Origin: Prevotella sp.
Lineage (GTDB): Bacteria; Bacteroidota; Bacteroidia; Bacteroidales; Bacteroidaceae
Direction of reading: 5' to 3'
Assembly: GCA_003483565.1 (NCBI GenBank)
Contig: DMYZ01000115.1
Location: 1-5,804 of the forward strand
Length of the DNA: 5,804 nucleotides
Of this stretch, positions 1 to 4,773 are shown piece after piece. The stretch's first letter is position 1. Every line of letters starts with the position of its first letter. The notes under the pieces are model-generated. The model searched no databases, was not told where the DNA came from, and saw nothing but the letters and a program-made list of their open reading frames with translations. The position numbers and the translations under genes were made by a program.

Positions 1-419
1 CCGATCACTGTGCCTCGAGTGCCGGCAAGACTTCTATTCCTGTAGACAAGTACCATATACCTTGCATCGTGTACAGTCCTCGTCATATTCATCCGGAATA
101 TGTCAGAACTCTCTGTTCGCAGATTGATGTGATGCCGACCGTTATGTCATTACTTCATCTCAACAGCAAAGTTCACTTTGCCGGGCAGGATGTTCTTGCC
201 AAAAACTTTTATCCTCGTGCTTTTATGGCTACTTATCAGGATCTTGGATATTATGAAGGAAACATTCTTACGGTACTTTCTCCGGTCCGCCAGATCAGAC
301 AGTATGAGATAGGAGCGATGTCAAAGGACGGGCGTATCGAAAGTCCTGTATCACGGCTCCACCCTGAACTTGTCAAAAGAGCCCAGACTTATTATCAGTA
401 TGTGAATATGAAGTTGTAG
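1..419 (+). CDS. Sulfatase / LTA synthase family protein, C-terminal part (5' truncated by window edge)
   Basis: The reading frame is open from base 3 to the stop at 417-419, giving about 138 C-terminal residues; the start lies left of the window. The visible part opens with DHCASSAGK, the Asp-His metal-ligand motif of the alkaline phosphatase superfamily (sulfatases, LTA synthase-like phosphoglycerol transferases). It continues with DKYHIPCIVYSP and SQIDVMPTVMSLL, the usual late blocks of this family, in which a peptide about returning a 'permitted' target precedes the 'D..PT...LL' helix. Members are normally membrane-anchored with a periplasmic catalytic domain acting on sulfate or phosphoglycerol esters of glycans or lipids; the N-terminal membrane segments and the catalytic Thr/Ser cannot be seen here. 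The superfamily assignment is firm, but the split between sulfatase and phosphoglycerol/phosphoethanolamine transferase is not. No convincing terminator follows. Confidence 0.85.
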   Translation, partial: DHCASSAGKTSIPVDKYHIPCIVYSPRHIHPEYVRTLCSQIDVMPTVMSLLHLNSKVHFAGQDVLAKNFYPRAFMATYQDLGYYEGNILTVLSPVRQIRQYEIGAMSKDGRIESPVSRLHPELVKRAQTYYQYVNMKL

Positions 420-593
420 ATTCTGTAAAGCGCATGAACTCATCTTATCGTGATTATAGCGTTATGAAACGAAAAAGAACGTTTCTGATACATCAGATAA
501 AATAAATCATGTGGTAATGGCTGTAAGGATTAAAATTTATTTTTATCTTTGCAGTAATAACAATTTAATAACAATAACTATAATAATAATATT
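420..593 (+). other. Intergenic region between the sulfatase-like gene and the isomerase gene
   Basis: These 174 bases hold no gene that I can support. Two weak hairpins (GAAACG/CGTTTC at 466-471 and 480-485; TCTGA/TCAGA at 484-488 and 493-497) overlap each other and have no T-tract, so neither is called a terminator. The right half carries the isomerase promoter and an A/T-rich leader of about 40 nt made almost only of A and T, without a Shine-Dalgarno sequence, as is usual for well-translated Bacteroidetes genes. Confidence 0.6.
544..551 (+). promoter_or_regulatory. Bacteroidetes -7 promoter element for the isomerase gene
   Basis: TATCTTTG matches the TAnnTTTG -7 consensus of the Bacteroidetes primary sigma factor exactly. 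No clear TTTG -33 box stands at the usual spacing; the region near 521-524 (CTGT) is only a weak candidate. The start codon at 594 is about 42 nt downstream, which leaves a short unstructured A/T-rich leader. Confidence 0.65.
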
Positions 594-2072
594 ATGATTA
601 GTAAAAACATTCCTCAAGTAAAACTCGGCATCATCGCCGTCAGTCGTGATTGTTTCCCTATAGCTTTGTCGACTAAGAGACGCGAGAACATAGTCAAAAC
701 CTATAAAGGTAAGATTTATGAATGCCAGACAACTGTAGAGAATGAACAGGATATGGAGAAAGCTCTTGTTGATGTGAAGTCACAGGGCTGCAATGCTGTT
801 GTCGTCTTCTTGGGTAATTTTGGGCCTGAGACTCCGGAGACCCTTATTGCTGAGAAGTTTGATGGTCCTTGTATGTTTGTTTCTGCAGCAGAAGGTGACG
901 GTGACATGATTAATGGCCGTGGCGATGCTTATTGTGGCATGCTTAACTGCTCTTATAATTTGGGTATGCGCCATTTGAAGGGTTATATCCCTTCTTATCC
1001 TGTCGGAACAGCTGAAGATATTGCCAAGATGATTGCAGATTTTGTTCCTGTAGCCCGTGCCATCATCGGTCTGAAAGGATTGAAGATTATATCTTTCGGC
1101 CCTCGTCCTCAGGACTTCTTTGCCTGTAATGCCCCTATAAAGGGACTTTATGAACTAGGTGTCGAAATCGAAGAAAACTCAGAACTGGACCTTCTCGTTT
1201 CTTACAGGGCGCATAAGGGTGACAAGCGTATTGCCGGTATCTGTAAAGAGATGGCTGATGAAATGGGTGAAGGAAAGTATTATCCTGAGCTTAACGAGCG
1301 CCTGGCACAGTTTGAGGTAACTTTGTTAGACTGGGCTGAGGCTCACAAAGGCTCCCGCGAGTATGTTGCTTTTGCCGACAAGTGCTGGCCTGCATTCCCG
1401 CAGCAGTTTGGTTTTGAACCTTGTTACGTCAATTCCCGCCTGGTAAGTCGTGGCATACCTGTTTCCTGTGAGGTGGATATCTATGGGGCACTCTCTGAAT
1501 ATATCGGCATGTGTGTTTCCGGTGATACCGTGACACTGCTTGACATAAACAACTCTGTACCTAAGTATATTTACGACGAGGACATTGTAGGGAAGTATGA
1601 CTATAAACTTTCGGATACCTTTATGGGCTTCCATTGTGGTAATACTCCTGAATGTAAGCTTTGTGCTAATCGTGCCGTGAAGTACCAGCTTATCCAGAAC
1701 CGTCTGCTGGAGAATGGTGGCAAACCTGATTTTACCCGTGGAACTCTTGAGGGTGATATTGCTGCCAGCGAGATAACGTTCTATCGCCTGCAGTGTGACT
1801 CAGAAGGTAATCTGCGCTCATATATTGCAGAAGGTGAAGTTCTCGATGTACCTACACGCTCCTTTGGAGGTATCGGTATATTCGCTATTCCGGAGATGGG
1901 CCGTTTCTATCGTCATGTCCTTATCGAGAAGAGGTATCCTCACCATGGTGCCGTAGCTTTCTCTCATGTAGGCAAGTCTCTCTTTGAGCTCTTTAAGTAT
2001 TTGGGCATCAAGGATATCGCATATAACCAGCCGAAGAATCTGCCTTATCCGACAGAGAATCCGTTTGAATAA
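594..2072 (+). CDS. L-fucose/L-arabinose isomerase family protein (FucI-like fold)
   Basis: A 492-residue cytoplasmic protein without signal peptide, of the L-fucose isomerase-related superfamily (metal-dependent aldose-ketose isomerases). Three candidate Mn ligands are visible: E293 in CEVDIYG, D317 in LLDINN and H451 in PHHGAVAFSHVG. The 24-residue E-to-D spacing equals that recalled for E. coli FucI (E337 and D361), and the PHHG...HVG block matches the FucI C-terminal NHG...GHVG block carrying its third ligand. The N-terminal half (about 10-170) looks like the Rossmann-like substrate-binding domains. It is about 100 residues shorter than classical FucI (about 590), so it belongs to a shorter subfamily whose sugar is not clear: L-fucose, D-arabinose or another aldose. 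A cysteine cluster, HCGNTPECKLC (347-357), lies between the second and third ligands. No fucose kinase, aldolase or permease is adjacent, so context does not settle the substrate. ATG 594 is chosen because the leader lies directly before it. Family assignment is confident; substrate is not. Confidence 0.88.
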   Translation: MISKNIPQVKLGIIAVSRDCFPIALSTKRRENIVKTYKGKIYECQTTVENEQDMEKALVDVKSQGCNAVVVFLGNFGPETPETLIAEKFDGPCMFVSAAEGDGDMINGRGDAYCGMLNCSYNLGMRHLKGYIPSYPVGTAEDIAKMIADFVPVARAIIGLKGLKIISFGPRPQDFFACNAPIKGLYELGVEIEENSELDLLVSYRAHKGDKRIAGICKEMADEMGEGKYYPELNERLAQFEVTLLDWAEAHKGSREYVAFADKCWPAFPQQFGFEPCYVNSRLVSRGIPVSCEVDIYGALSEYIGMCVSGDTVTLLDINNSVPKYIYDEDIVGKYDYKLSDTFMGFHCGNTPECKLCANRAVKYQLIQNRLLENGGKPDFTRGTLEGDIAASEITFYRLQCDSEGNLRSYIAEGEVLDVPTRSFGGIGIFAIPEMGRFYRHVLIEKRYPHHGAVAFSHVGKSLFELFKYLGIKDIAYNQPKNLPYPTENPFE

Positions 2073-2092
2073 AGTTTTTAACCCAATATCGG

Positions 2093-2132
2093 GGGGCATT
2101 TAGCAGATCTTGCTAAATGCCCCTTATTATTT
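2093..2132 (+). terminator. Intrinsic terminator of the isomerase gene
   Basis: A perfect 13-bp stem (2093-2105 pairing with 2111-2123, starting GGGGCATTTAGCA) closes on a 5-nt loop GATCT and is followed by TTATTATTT. It begins 20 nt after the isomerase stop codon. The strength of the stem suggests the isomerase is transcribed alone and the HU-like gene has its own promoter. Confidence 0.93.
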
Positions 2133-2134
2133 GT

Positions 2135-2165
2135 GTCTCATGGAAGAGACAGGTGCATCCTGTCT
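2135..2165 (+). promoter_or_regulatory. Overlapping dyads upstream of the HU-like gene promoter
   Basis: GTCTC/GAGAC (2135-2139 and 2146-2150, 6-nt loop) and AGACAGG/CCTGTCT (2147-2153 and 2159-2165, 5-nt loop) share bases 2147-2150, so in RNA only one could form. The second dyad reaches the proposed -33 element of the next gene and could be an operator. It could also be chance; no regulator is assigned. Confidence 0.3.
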
Positions 2166-2195
2166 TGTGTAAACAAAGGAAAGTTATAAAATTTG
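2165..2195 (+). promoter_or_regulatory. Candidate promoter of the HU-like gene
   Basis: TTG at 2165-2167 stands 19 nt before TAAAATTTG (2187-2195), which resembles TAnnTTTG but with one extra base between TA and TTTG. It sits in the only gap between the strong upstream terminator and the start codon at 2218, where a promoter is expected. The leader would be short and A-rich (TTTAAAAAATG region). The imperfect -7 box keeps confidence moderate. Confidence 0.45.
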
Positions 2196-2217
2196 CAGAT
2201 TTAAAAAATGAAATACT

Positions 2218-2880
2218 ATGTCGAAAAAAGAAGGACCGGCTATTCATTATTGTGAAAATAAAAATCCCCATCCGGATGCAGATGGTAAAAATAGCTATCA
2301 TCCTGAGCTGGTAGCCCTCCAGCATGTAAATGCAGATGATTTCGTTGACGGCATTAGCCATAAAGGCTGGTGCGGGAAACCAGAACTTCTTGCAGCTATA
2401 GAGTCAATCAAGAAATATTCTGTAGAACAATTAAGTCAGGGTGCTATTGTGGCAGTTGGCAATATGATGAGCATACGTGTGCGTATCCGTCTTAAGAAGC
2501 ATTTGCAGGCTGACGGCACATGGACAACAAATATATATCATGAAGGTGACCGTATTCCTGCCGATGACATTGAATATGAAGGATTGAAGATGCAGCCAAC
2601 CAAGGAGTTTGAAAAAGAAGTAGGGCAGAGTATCAGCCATTTTGAGCGGTGGCAGTATGCTGTTGACAAGCATGAATTTTCTGATCATGAACTTCATGCT
2701 GACATAAAACAGCTGTTGGGCAAGGATCGAATAGTAACCATATCTTCGCTGACTCTCCATTTTGGTCTGAGCCGCTATAAAGCCGGTCAGGTCCTTAAAC
2801 AGTTGTTTGAGTCCGATGAACTCGATCGCAGCCAGATCGGGCATGCCTATGTTTATTTTATACCTGGTAACAGACTATAA
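2218..2880 (+). CDS. HU-like DNA-binding protein with C-terminal winged helix-turn-helix
   Basis: A 220-residue soluble protein. Residues about 6-130 fit the Bacteroidetes HU-like (HU-HIG type) domain: an opening strand (AIHYCENKNP), a helical part with the 'elaaaIesi...l..G..V.vg.mms' pattern (about 40-85), a basic strand IRVRIRLKK (86-94), and the closing GLKMQPTKEFEKEV (122-135) typical of this family. A linker (about 136-155) leads to a winged helix: ISSLTLHFGLSRYKAGQVLKQL (about 175-196) reads as helix-turn-recognition helix, followed by a wing ending VYFIPGNRL. HU-like proteins bend or coat DNA; the extra winged helix suggests sequence-specific binding, so it may act as a nucleoid-associated regulator. 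Its targets are unknown. ATG 2218 is preferred because the ATG at 2208 is out of frame and stops after 15 codons. The gene stands alone between two terminator-like hairpins, and its downstream neighbour is a palindrome array it could conceivably bind (speculation). Confidence 0.82.
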   Translation: MSKKEGPAIHYCENKNPHPDADGKNSYHPELVALQHVNADDFVDGISHKGWCGKPELLAAIESIKKYSVEQLSQGAIVAVGNMMSIRVRIRLKKHLQADGTWTTNIYHEGDRIPADDIEYEGLKMQPTKEFEKEVGQSISHFERWQYAVDKHEFSDHELHADIKQLLGKDRIVTISSLTLHFGLSRYKAGQVLKQLFESDELDRSQIGHAYVYFIPGNRL

Positions 2881-2916
2881 AAGTCATCTTTTATAGTCTT
2901 AAAGAGATATTTTTTA
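2872..2916 (+). terminator. Terminator hairpin that includes the stop codon of the HU-like gene
   Basis: A perfect 12-bp stem (AGACTATAAAAG at 2872-2883 with CTTTTATAGTCT at 2888-2899) closes on TCAT. The TAA stop codon (2878-2880) lies in the left arm. A run of six T occurs at 2910-2915, about 10 nt after the stem, so it is not a textbook intrinsic terminator. The stem is A/T-rich, but its perfection and position favour a 3'-end role. Confidence 0.6.
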
Positions 2917-2946
2917 AGTCCGAAAAGCATAGTAACGAGGTGTCTT

Positions 2947-3041
2947 AAGGTCATCTCCCGTAACTTTTGGCAAGTGCCAAATATATATTCGGCATTTGCC
3001 ATTTATATATTTGGCACTTGCCAAAAGTTGTAAGATGCCTT
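2947..3041. repeat. Large palindrome built of three phased TGGCA/TGCCA dyads
   Basis: A perfect 26-bp inverted repeat (2962-2987 with 3004-3029) surrounds a 16-nt centre, and an imperfect outer extension pairs CATCT (2952-2956) with AGATG (3033-3037) and AAGG (2947-2950) with CCTT (3038-3041). Each arm is itself palindromic: TTTGGCAAGTGCCAAA (2966-2981) and TTTGGCACTTGCCAAA (3010-3025). The centre holds a third, shorter dyad, GGCATTTGCC (2991-3000). The three centres are at 2973.5, 2995.5 and 3017.5, exactly 22 bp apart, about two helical turns, so all face the same side of DNA. No T-tract follows the right arm. It could be an operator array, a cruciform-forming element or a small palindromic repeat element; no family is recognised. 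Confidence 0.9.
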
Positions 3042-3143
3042 TATAATGTTTGTAACTAGATCTGTTTTATCATGTTTATATATAGGTAAAGGAGTCCATG
3101 CCGGAAGAAAATAAAAGGATATAAATAAATTGTTGCCAAAAAA

Positions 3144-3175
3144 ATTGTATGAACAAAATATTATTCGTATATTTG
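3144..3175 (+). promoter_or_regulatory. Promoter of the ars operon
   Basis: TATATTTG (3168-3175) matches the Bacteroidetes TAnnTTTG -7 box exactly, with ATTG (3144-3147) 20 nt upstream as the -33 element. Transcription would begin around 3180-3186 and leave a leader of about 190 nt before arsE at 3374. It is the best promoter match in the whole gap. Confidence 0.72.
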
Positions 3176-3189
3176 CGAACAATATATTG
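3154..3189. promoter_or_regulatory. Operator-like dyad centred on the ars -7 box
   Basis: Arms of 14 bp (3154-3167 and 3176-3189) pair with two mismatches; the core is ATATTATTCG against CGAACAATAT (one mismatch). The 8-bp spacer is precisely the -7 box TATATTTG. A dimeric repressor bound here would cover the -7 box and start site. The size and A/T-rich character fit an ArsR/SmtB-type operator, but the regulator is not in the window, so the family is inferred from context only. Confidence 0.65.
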
Positions 3190-3373
3190 AAGAAGGTTTT
3201 GAAAAGAGAATAAGTAGTAGTAAAGCGCTGTTCTCTGCCAACGATCTTTGTGAAGATATAAACTAATAAATTTGTAAAAAAGAAAATGAAAGATAGTATC
3301 TTTTTGATATGGATGTCGTTTTGCGAATTACGATTTCTGATAATGTGGAGTGTTAAATAATAAATATAAAAAA

Positions 3374-3610
3374 ATGGAAATTAAAATTTTAGGCACAGGC
3401 TGCAGTAGTTGCAAGGCACTGTATTCAACTGTAGAGAGAGTGGTAAAAGACATGGATATAGATGCTGTGTTGGTAAAGGAAGAAGATTTGGAAAAAATCA
3501 TGGCATATAACGTGATGTCACTTCCTGCCCTGGTGATCAATGACAAGGTTGTAGCCAAAGGGAGAATATCCGAGAGTGAAGTAAGAGATCTTTTAACAAA
3601 AAATCAATAA
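3374..3610 (+). CDS. arsE: ArsE-like small thioredoxin-fold protein (MTH895/glutaredoxin-like family)
   Basis: A 78-residue cytoplasmic protein with no signal peptide. MEIKILGTGCSSC opens with the first strand and a CSSC redox pair (C10, C13), its only cysteines; LPALVIND carries the cis-proline (P51) of the thioredoxin fold. It matches the small 'redox-active disulfide protein 2' / MTH895-TM0996 family. In ars operons a protein of this type is the E component of ArsEFG, a system linked to resistance to trivalent aromatic arsenicals. The CSSC pair may bind As(III) or exchange electrons with ArsG; neither can be shown from sequence. The start is taken as ATG 3374 because MEIKI is the normal family N-terminus; an in-frame GTG at 3350 would add eight residues unlike the family. 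It is first in the operon, with only 2 nt before arsF. Confidence 0.87.
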   Translation: MEIKILGTGCSSCKALYSTVERVVKDMDIDAVLVKEEDLEKIMAYNVMSLPALVINDKVVAKGRISESEVRDLLTKNQ

Positions 3611-3612
3611 GT

Positions 3613-4035
3613 ATGAAACATGTCTTTTTAATGTCCTTATTGTCTTTGATTTGTTTTGCAAGTATGAATGCACAAACAAAAAGAGTTGCAAAACCGGCAA
3701 AAACAACGGTCGAAGTCTTGTATTTTCATGGTAAGCAGCGTTGCCCTACTTGTATCGCTATTGGGACGTATTCAAAGGAAGTGGTAAGTAAAGATTTCCC
3801 GGCTCAGATGAAAAGCGGAGCGTTAAAATTTAAGGAAATAGATATCTCAACCCCGGAAGGAGAGAAGGTAGCTGATAAATACCATGTAACCTGGTCGTCT
3901 TTATATGTGAACAGATGGCAAAACGGCAAAGAGGTTCGCAATGATATGACTCGTTTCGGTTTTGAAAATGCCCGTACGAATACTCCGGTTTTTAAGGACG
4001 GATTGAAAAGTAAGATCAACCAGCTACTTAAATAG
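3613..4035 (+). CDS. arsF: ArsF-family exported thioredoxin-fold protein
   Basis: A 140-residue protein with an N-terminal signal peptide (hydrophobic 4-18, likely cleavage after MNA20 before Q21, a common Bacteroidetes signal peptidase I site). C14 is in the signal but its context (SLIC) is not a lipobox. The mature protein is a thioredoxin-like domain with YFHGKQRCPTC (C44, C47, its only mature cysteines) and the KY..T....YVNRWQNGKE block. At the position of the thioredoxin cis-proline it has Ser (TWSSLYV, S95-S96), an unusual change. It fits the family annotated as ArsF ('nitrophenyl compound nitroreductase subunit ArsF'); the literal nitroreductase role is not evident from its sequence. 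It probably acts in the periplasm as partner of ArsG. Close packing (2 nt after arsE, 9 nt before arsG) indicates co-transcription and probable translational coupling. Confidence 0.87.
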   Translation: MKHVFLMSLLSLICFASMNAQTKRVAKPAKTTVEVLYFHGKQRCPTCIAIGTYSKEVVSKDFPAQMKSGALKFKEIDISTPEGEKVADKYHVTWSSLYVNRWQNGKEVRNDMTRFGFENARTNTPVFKDGLKSKINQLLK

Positions 4036-4044
4036 CCACTGTTT

Positions 4045-4761
4045 ATGATGGATTTTTTACAACATATACTGGACAATAGCAACATTCCGATTCTTACAGC
4101 TTTTCTTCTGGGGTTGCTTACAGCTGTCAGTCCTTGTCCGCTGGCAACCAATATAACAGCTGTCGGTTTTATAGGACGGGATATAGAGAGCAGACAACAT
4201 GTTTTCTGGAACGGTCTTCTTTATACATTAGGGCGTATTTTTGCTTATTCGTTACTTGGGGCTGTATTAATTTATATACTCAGGAGTGGTGCTGATATGT
4301 TTTCCATCCAGAAAGAGGTGAGCCAGTGGGGAGAAATATTAATGGCTCCGATTATGATTCTCATTGGCCTGTTTATGTTGTTTGGTGATAAACTGCAACT
4401 TCCAAAATTTGGTTTTTCTGGAAATATAGGTTCTGATAAGTTGAAAGGGAAGGGGATTCTGGGAAGTATGTTTCTGGGTATGCTTTTTGCAATGGCTTTC
4501 TGTCCCACGAGCGGTATACTTTATTTTGGAATGCTGATACCGATGTCTGCTCATGCTGCCGGCGGATATCTGTTGCCGGTTGTCTTTGCTTTTGGCACGG
4601 GACTTCCTGTGATACTTGTAGCCTGGATGATAGCTTATAGCATGGCCGGAGTCGGCAAGTTTTATAACCGTATGAAGATCTTTCAGAAATGGTTTAATAG
4701 AATTGTCGCAGTTCTGTTTATTTTAGTGGGTTTATATTACGCATATATATTTTATCTGTAG
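4045..4761 (+). CDS. arsG: ArsG-family membrane protein (aromatic arsenical efflux; DsbD/CcdA-like)
   Basis: A 238-residue integral membrane protein with about six helices (roughly 14-38, 54-78, 96-114, 137-165, 172-200, 218-237). It consists of two three-helix halves, each starting with a proline/cysteine motif: SPCPLATN (C31) and AFCPTSG (C153). These are the only cysteines, placed like the paired membrane cysteines in helices 1 and 4 of DsbD-beta and CcdA. It matches the family annotated as ArsG, an efflux permease for aminoaromatic arsenicals that works with ArsE. Its kinship with CcdA/DsbD equally allows electron transfer between cytoplasmic and exported thiol proteins. ATG 4045 and ATG 4048 are both possible starts (MMDF); neither has a strong ribosome binding site. 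It lies 12 nt before the permease gene. Confidence 0.88.
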   Translation: MMDFLQHILDNSNIPILTAFLLGLLTAVSPCPLATNITAVGFIGRDIESRQHVFWNGLLYTLGRIFAYSLLGAVLIYILRSGADMFSIQKEVSQWGEILMAPIMILIGLFMLFGDKLQLPKFGFSGNIGSDKLKGKGILGSMFLGMLFAMAFCPTSGILYFGMLIPMSAHAAGGYLLPVVFAFGTGLPVILVAWMIAYSMAGVGKFYNRMKIFQKWFNRIVAVLFILVGLYYAYIFYL

Positions 4762-4773
4762 AGTTCAAATATT

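Larger units (their letters stand above)
2881..3373 (+). other. 493-bp non-coding regulatory region before the ars operon
   Basis: No convincing gene lies here. In order it holds the right arm of the HU-like gene terminator, the phased palindrome (2947-3041), an A/T-rich stretch with an isolated half-dyad TTGCCAAAA (3133-3141), the ars promoter with its operator-like dyad, and a leader of about 190 nt before arsE. A second TGCCAA occurs at 3236-3241. The leader includes small hairpins (ATCTT/AAGAT at 3244-3257; AAAGAT/ATCTTT at 3289-3303) and a 24-codon open frame (3286-3360) preceded by an A-rich stretch, with no recognisable product. Confidence 0.7.

Noticed and set aside
466..497. Hairpins after the sulfatase-like gene as a terminator
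   Set aside because: The stems are 5-6 bp, compete with each other and have no T-tract.
1326..2099. Antisense open frames within the isomerase gene (1326-1634 and 1818-2099)
   Set aside because: They mirror a well-conserved coding gene, have no promoter or leader, and their products show no family features.
2208..2255. ATG at 2208 as an alternative start upstream of the HU-like gene
   Set aside because: It is out of frame with the gene and stops after 15 codons; it is unlikely to be more than chance.
2117..2314. A + strand open frame of 65 codons starting in the isomerase terminator
   Set aside because: It begins inside the terminator stem, overlaps the HU-like gene in another frame, and its product resembles no family.
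2962..3029. CRISPR array, integron attC site or invertible promoter
   Set aside because: There are only three units with no unique spacers, no attC core sites and no integrase nearby, and the 16-nt centre is too short and has no promoter to be an invertible segment.
3098..3124. An 8-codon frame with AAGGAG just upstream of its ATG
   Set aside because: It is too short to support as a gene, lies upstream of the ars promoter, and Bacteroidetes do not rely on such Shine-Dalgarno sequences.
3627..3672. ArsF as a lipoprotein anchored through C14
   Set aside because: The residues before C14 (SLI) do not form a lipobox, whereas MNA-Q at 18-21 is a good signal peptidase I site.
3804..4554. Antisense open frames opposite arsF and arsG
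   Set aside because: The sense frames carry clear motifs (CPTC, SPCPLAT, AFCPTSG); the antisense products are low-complexity shadows.
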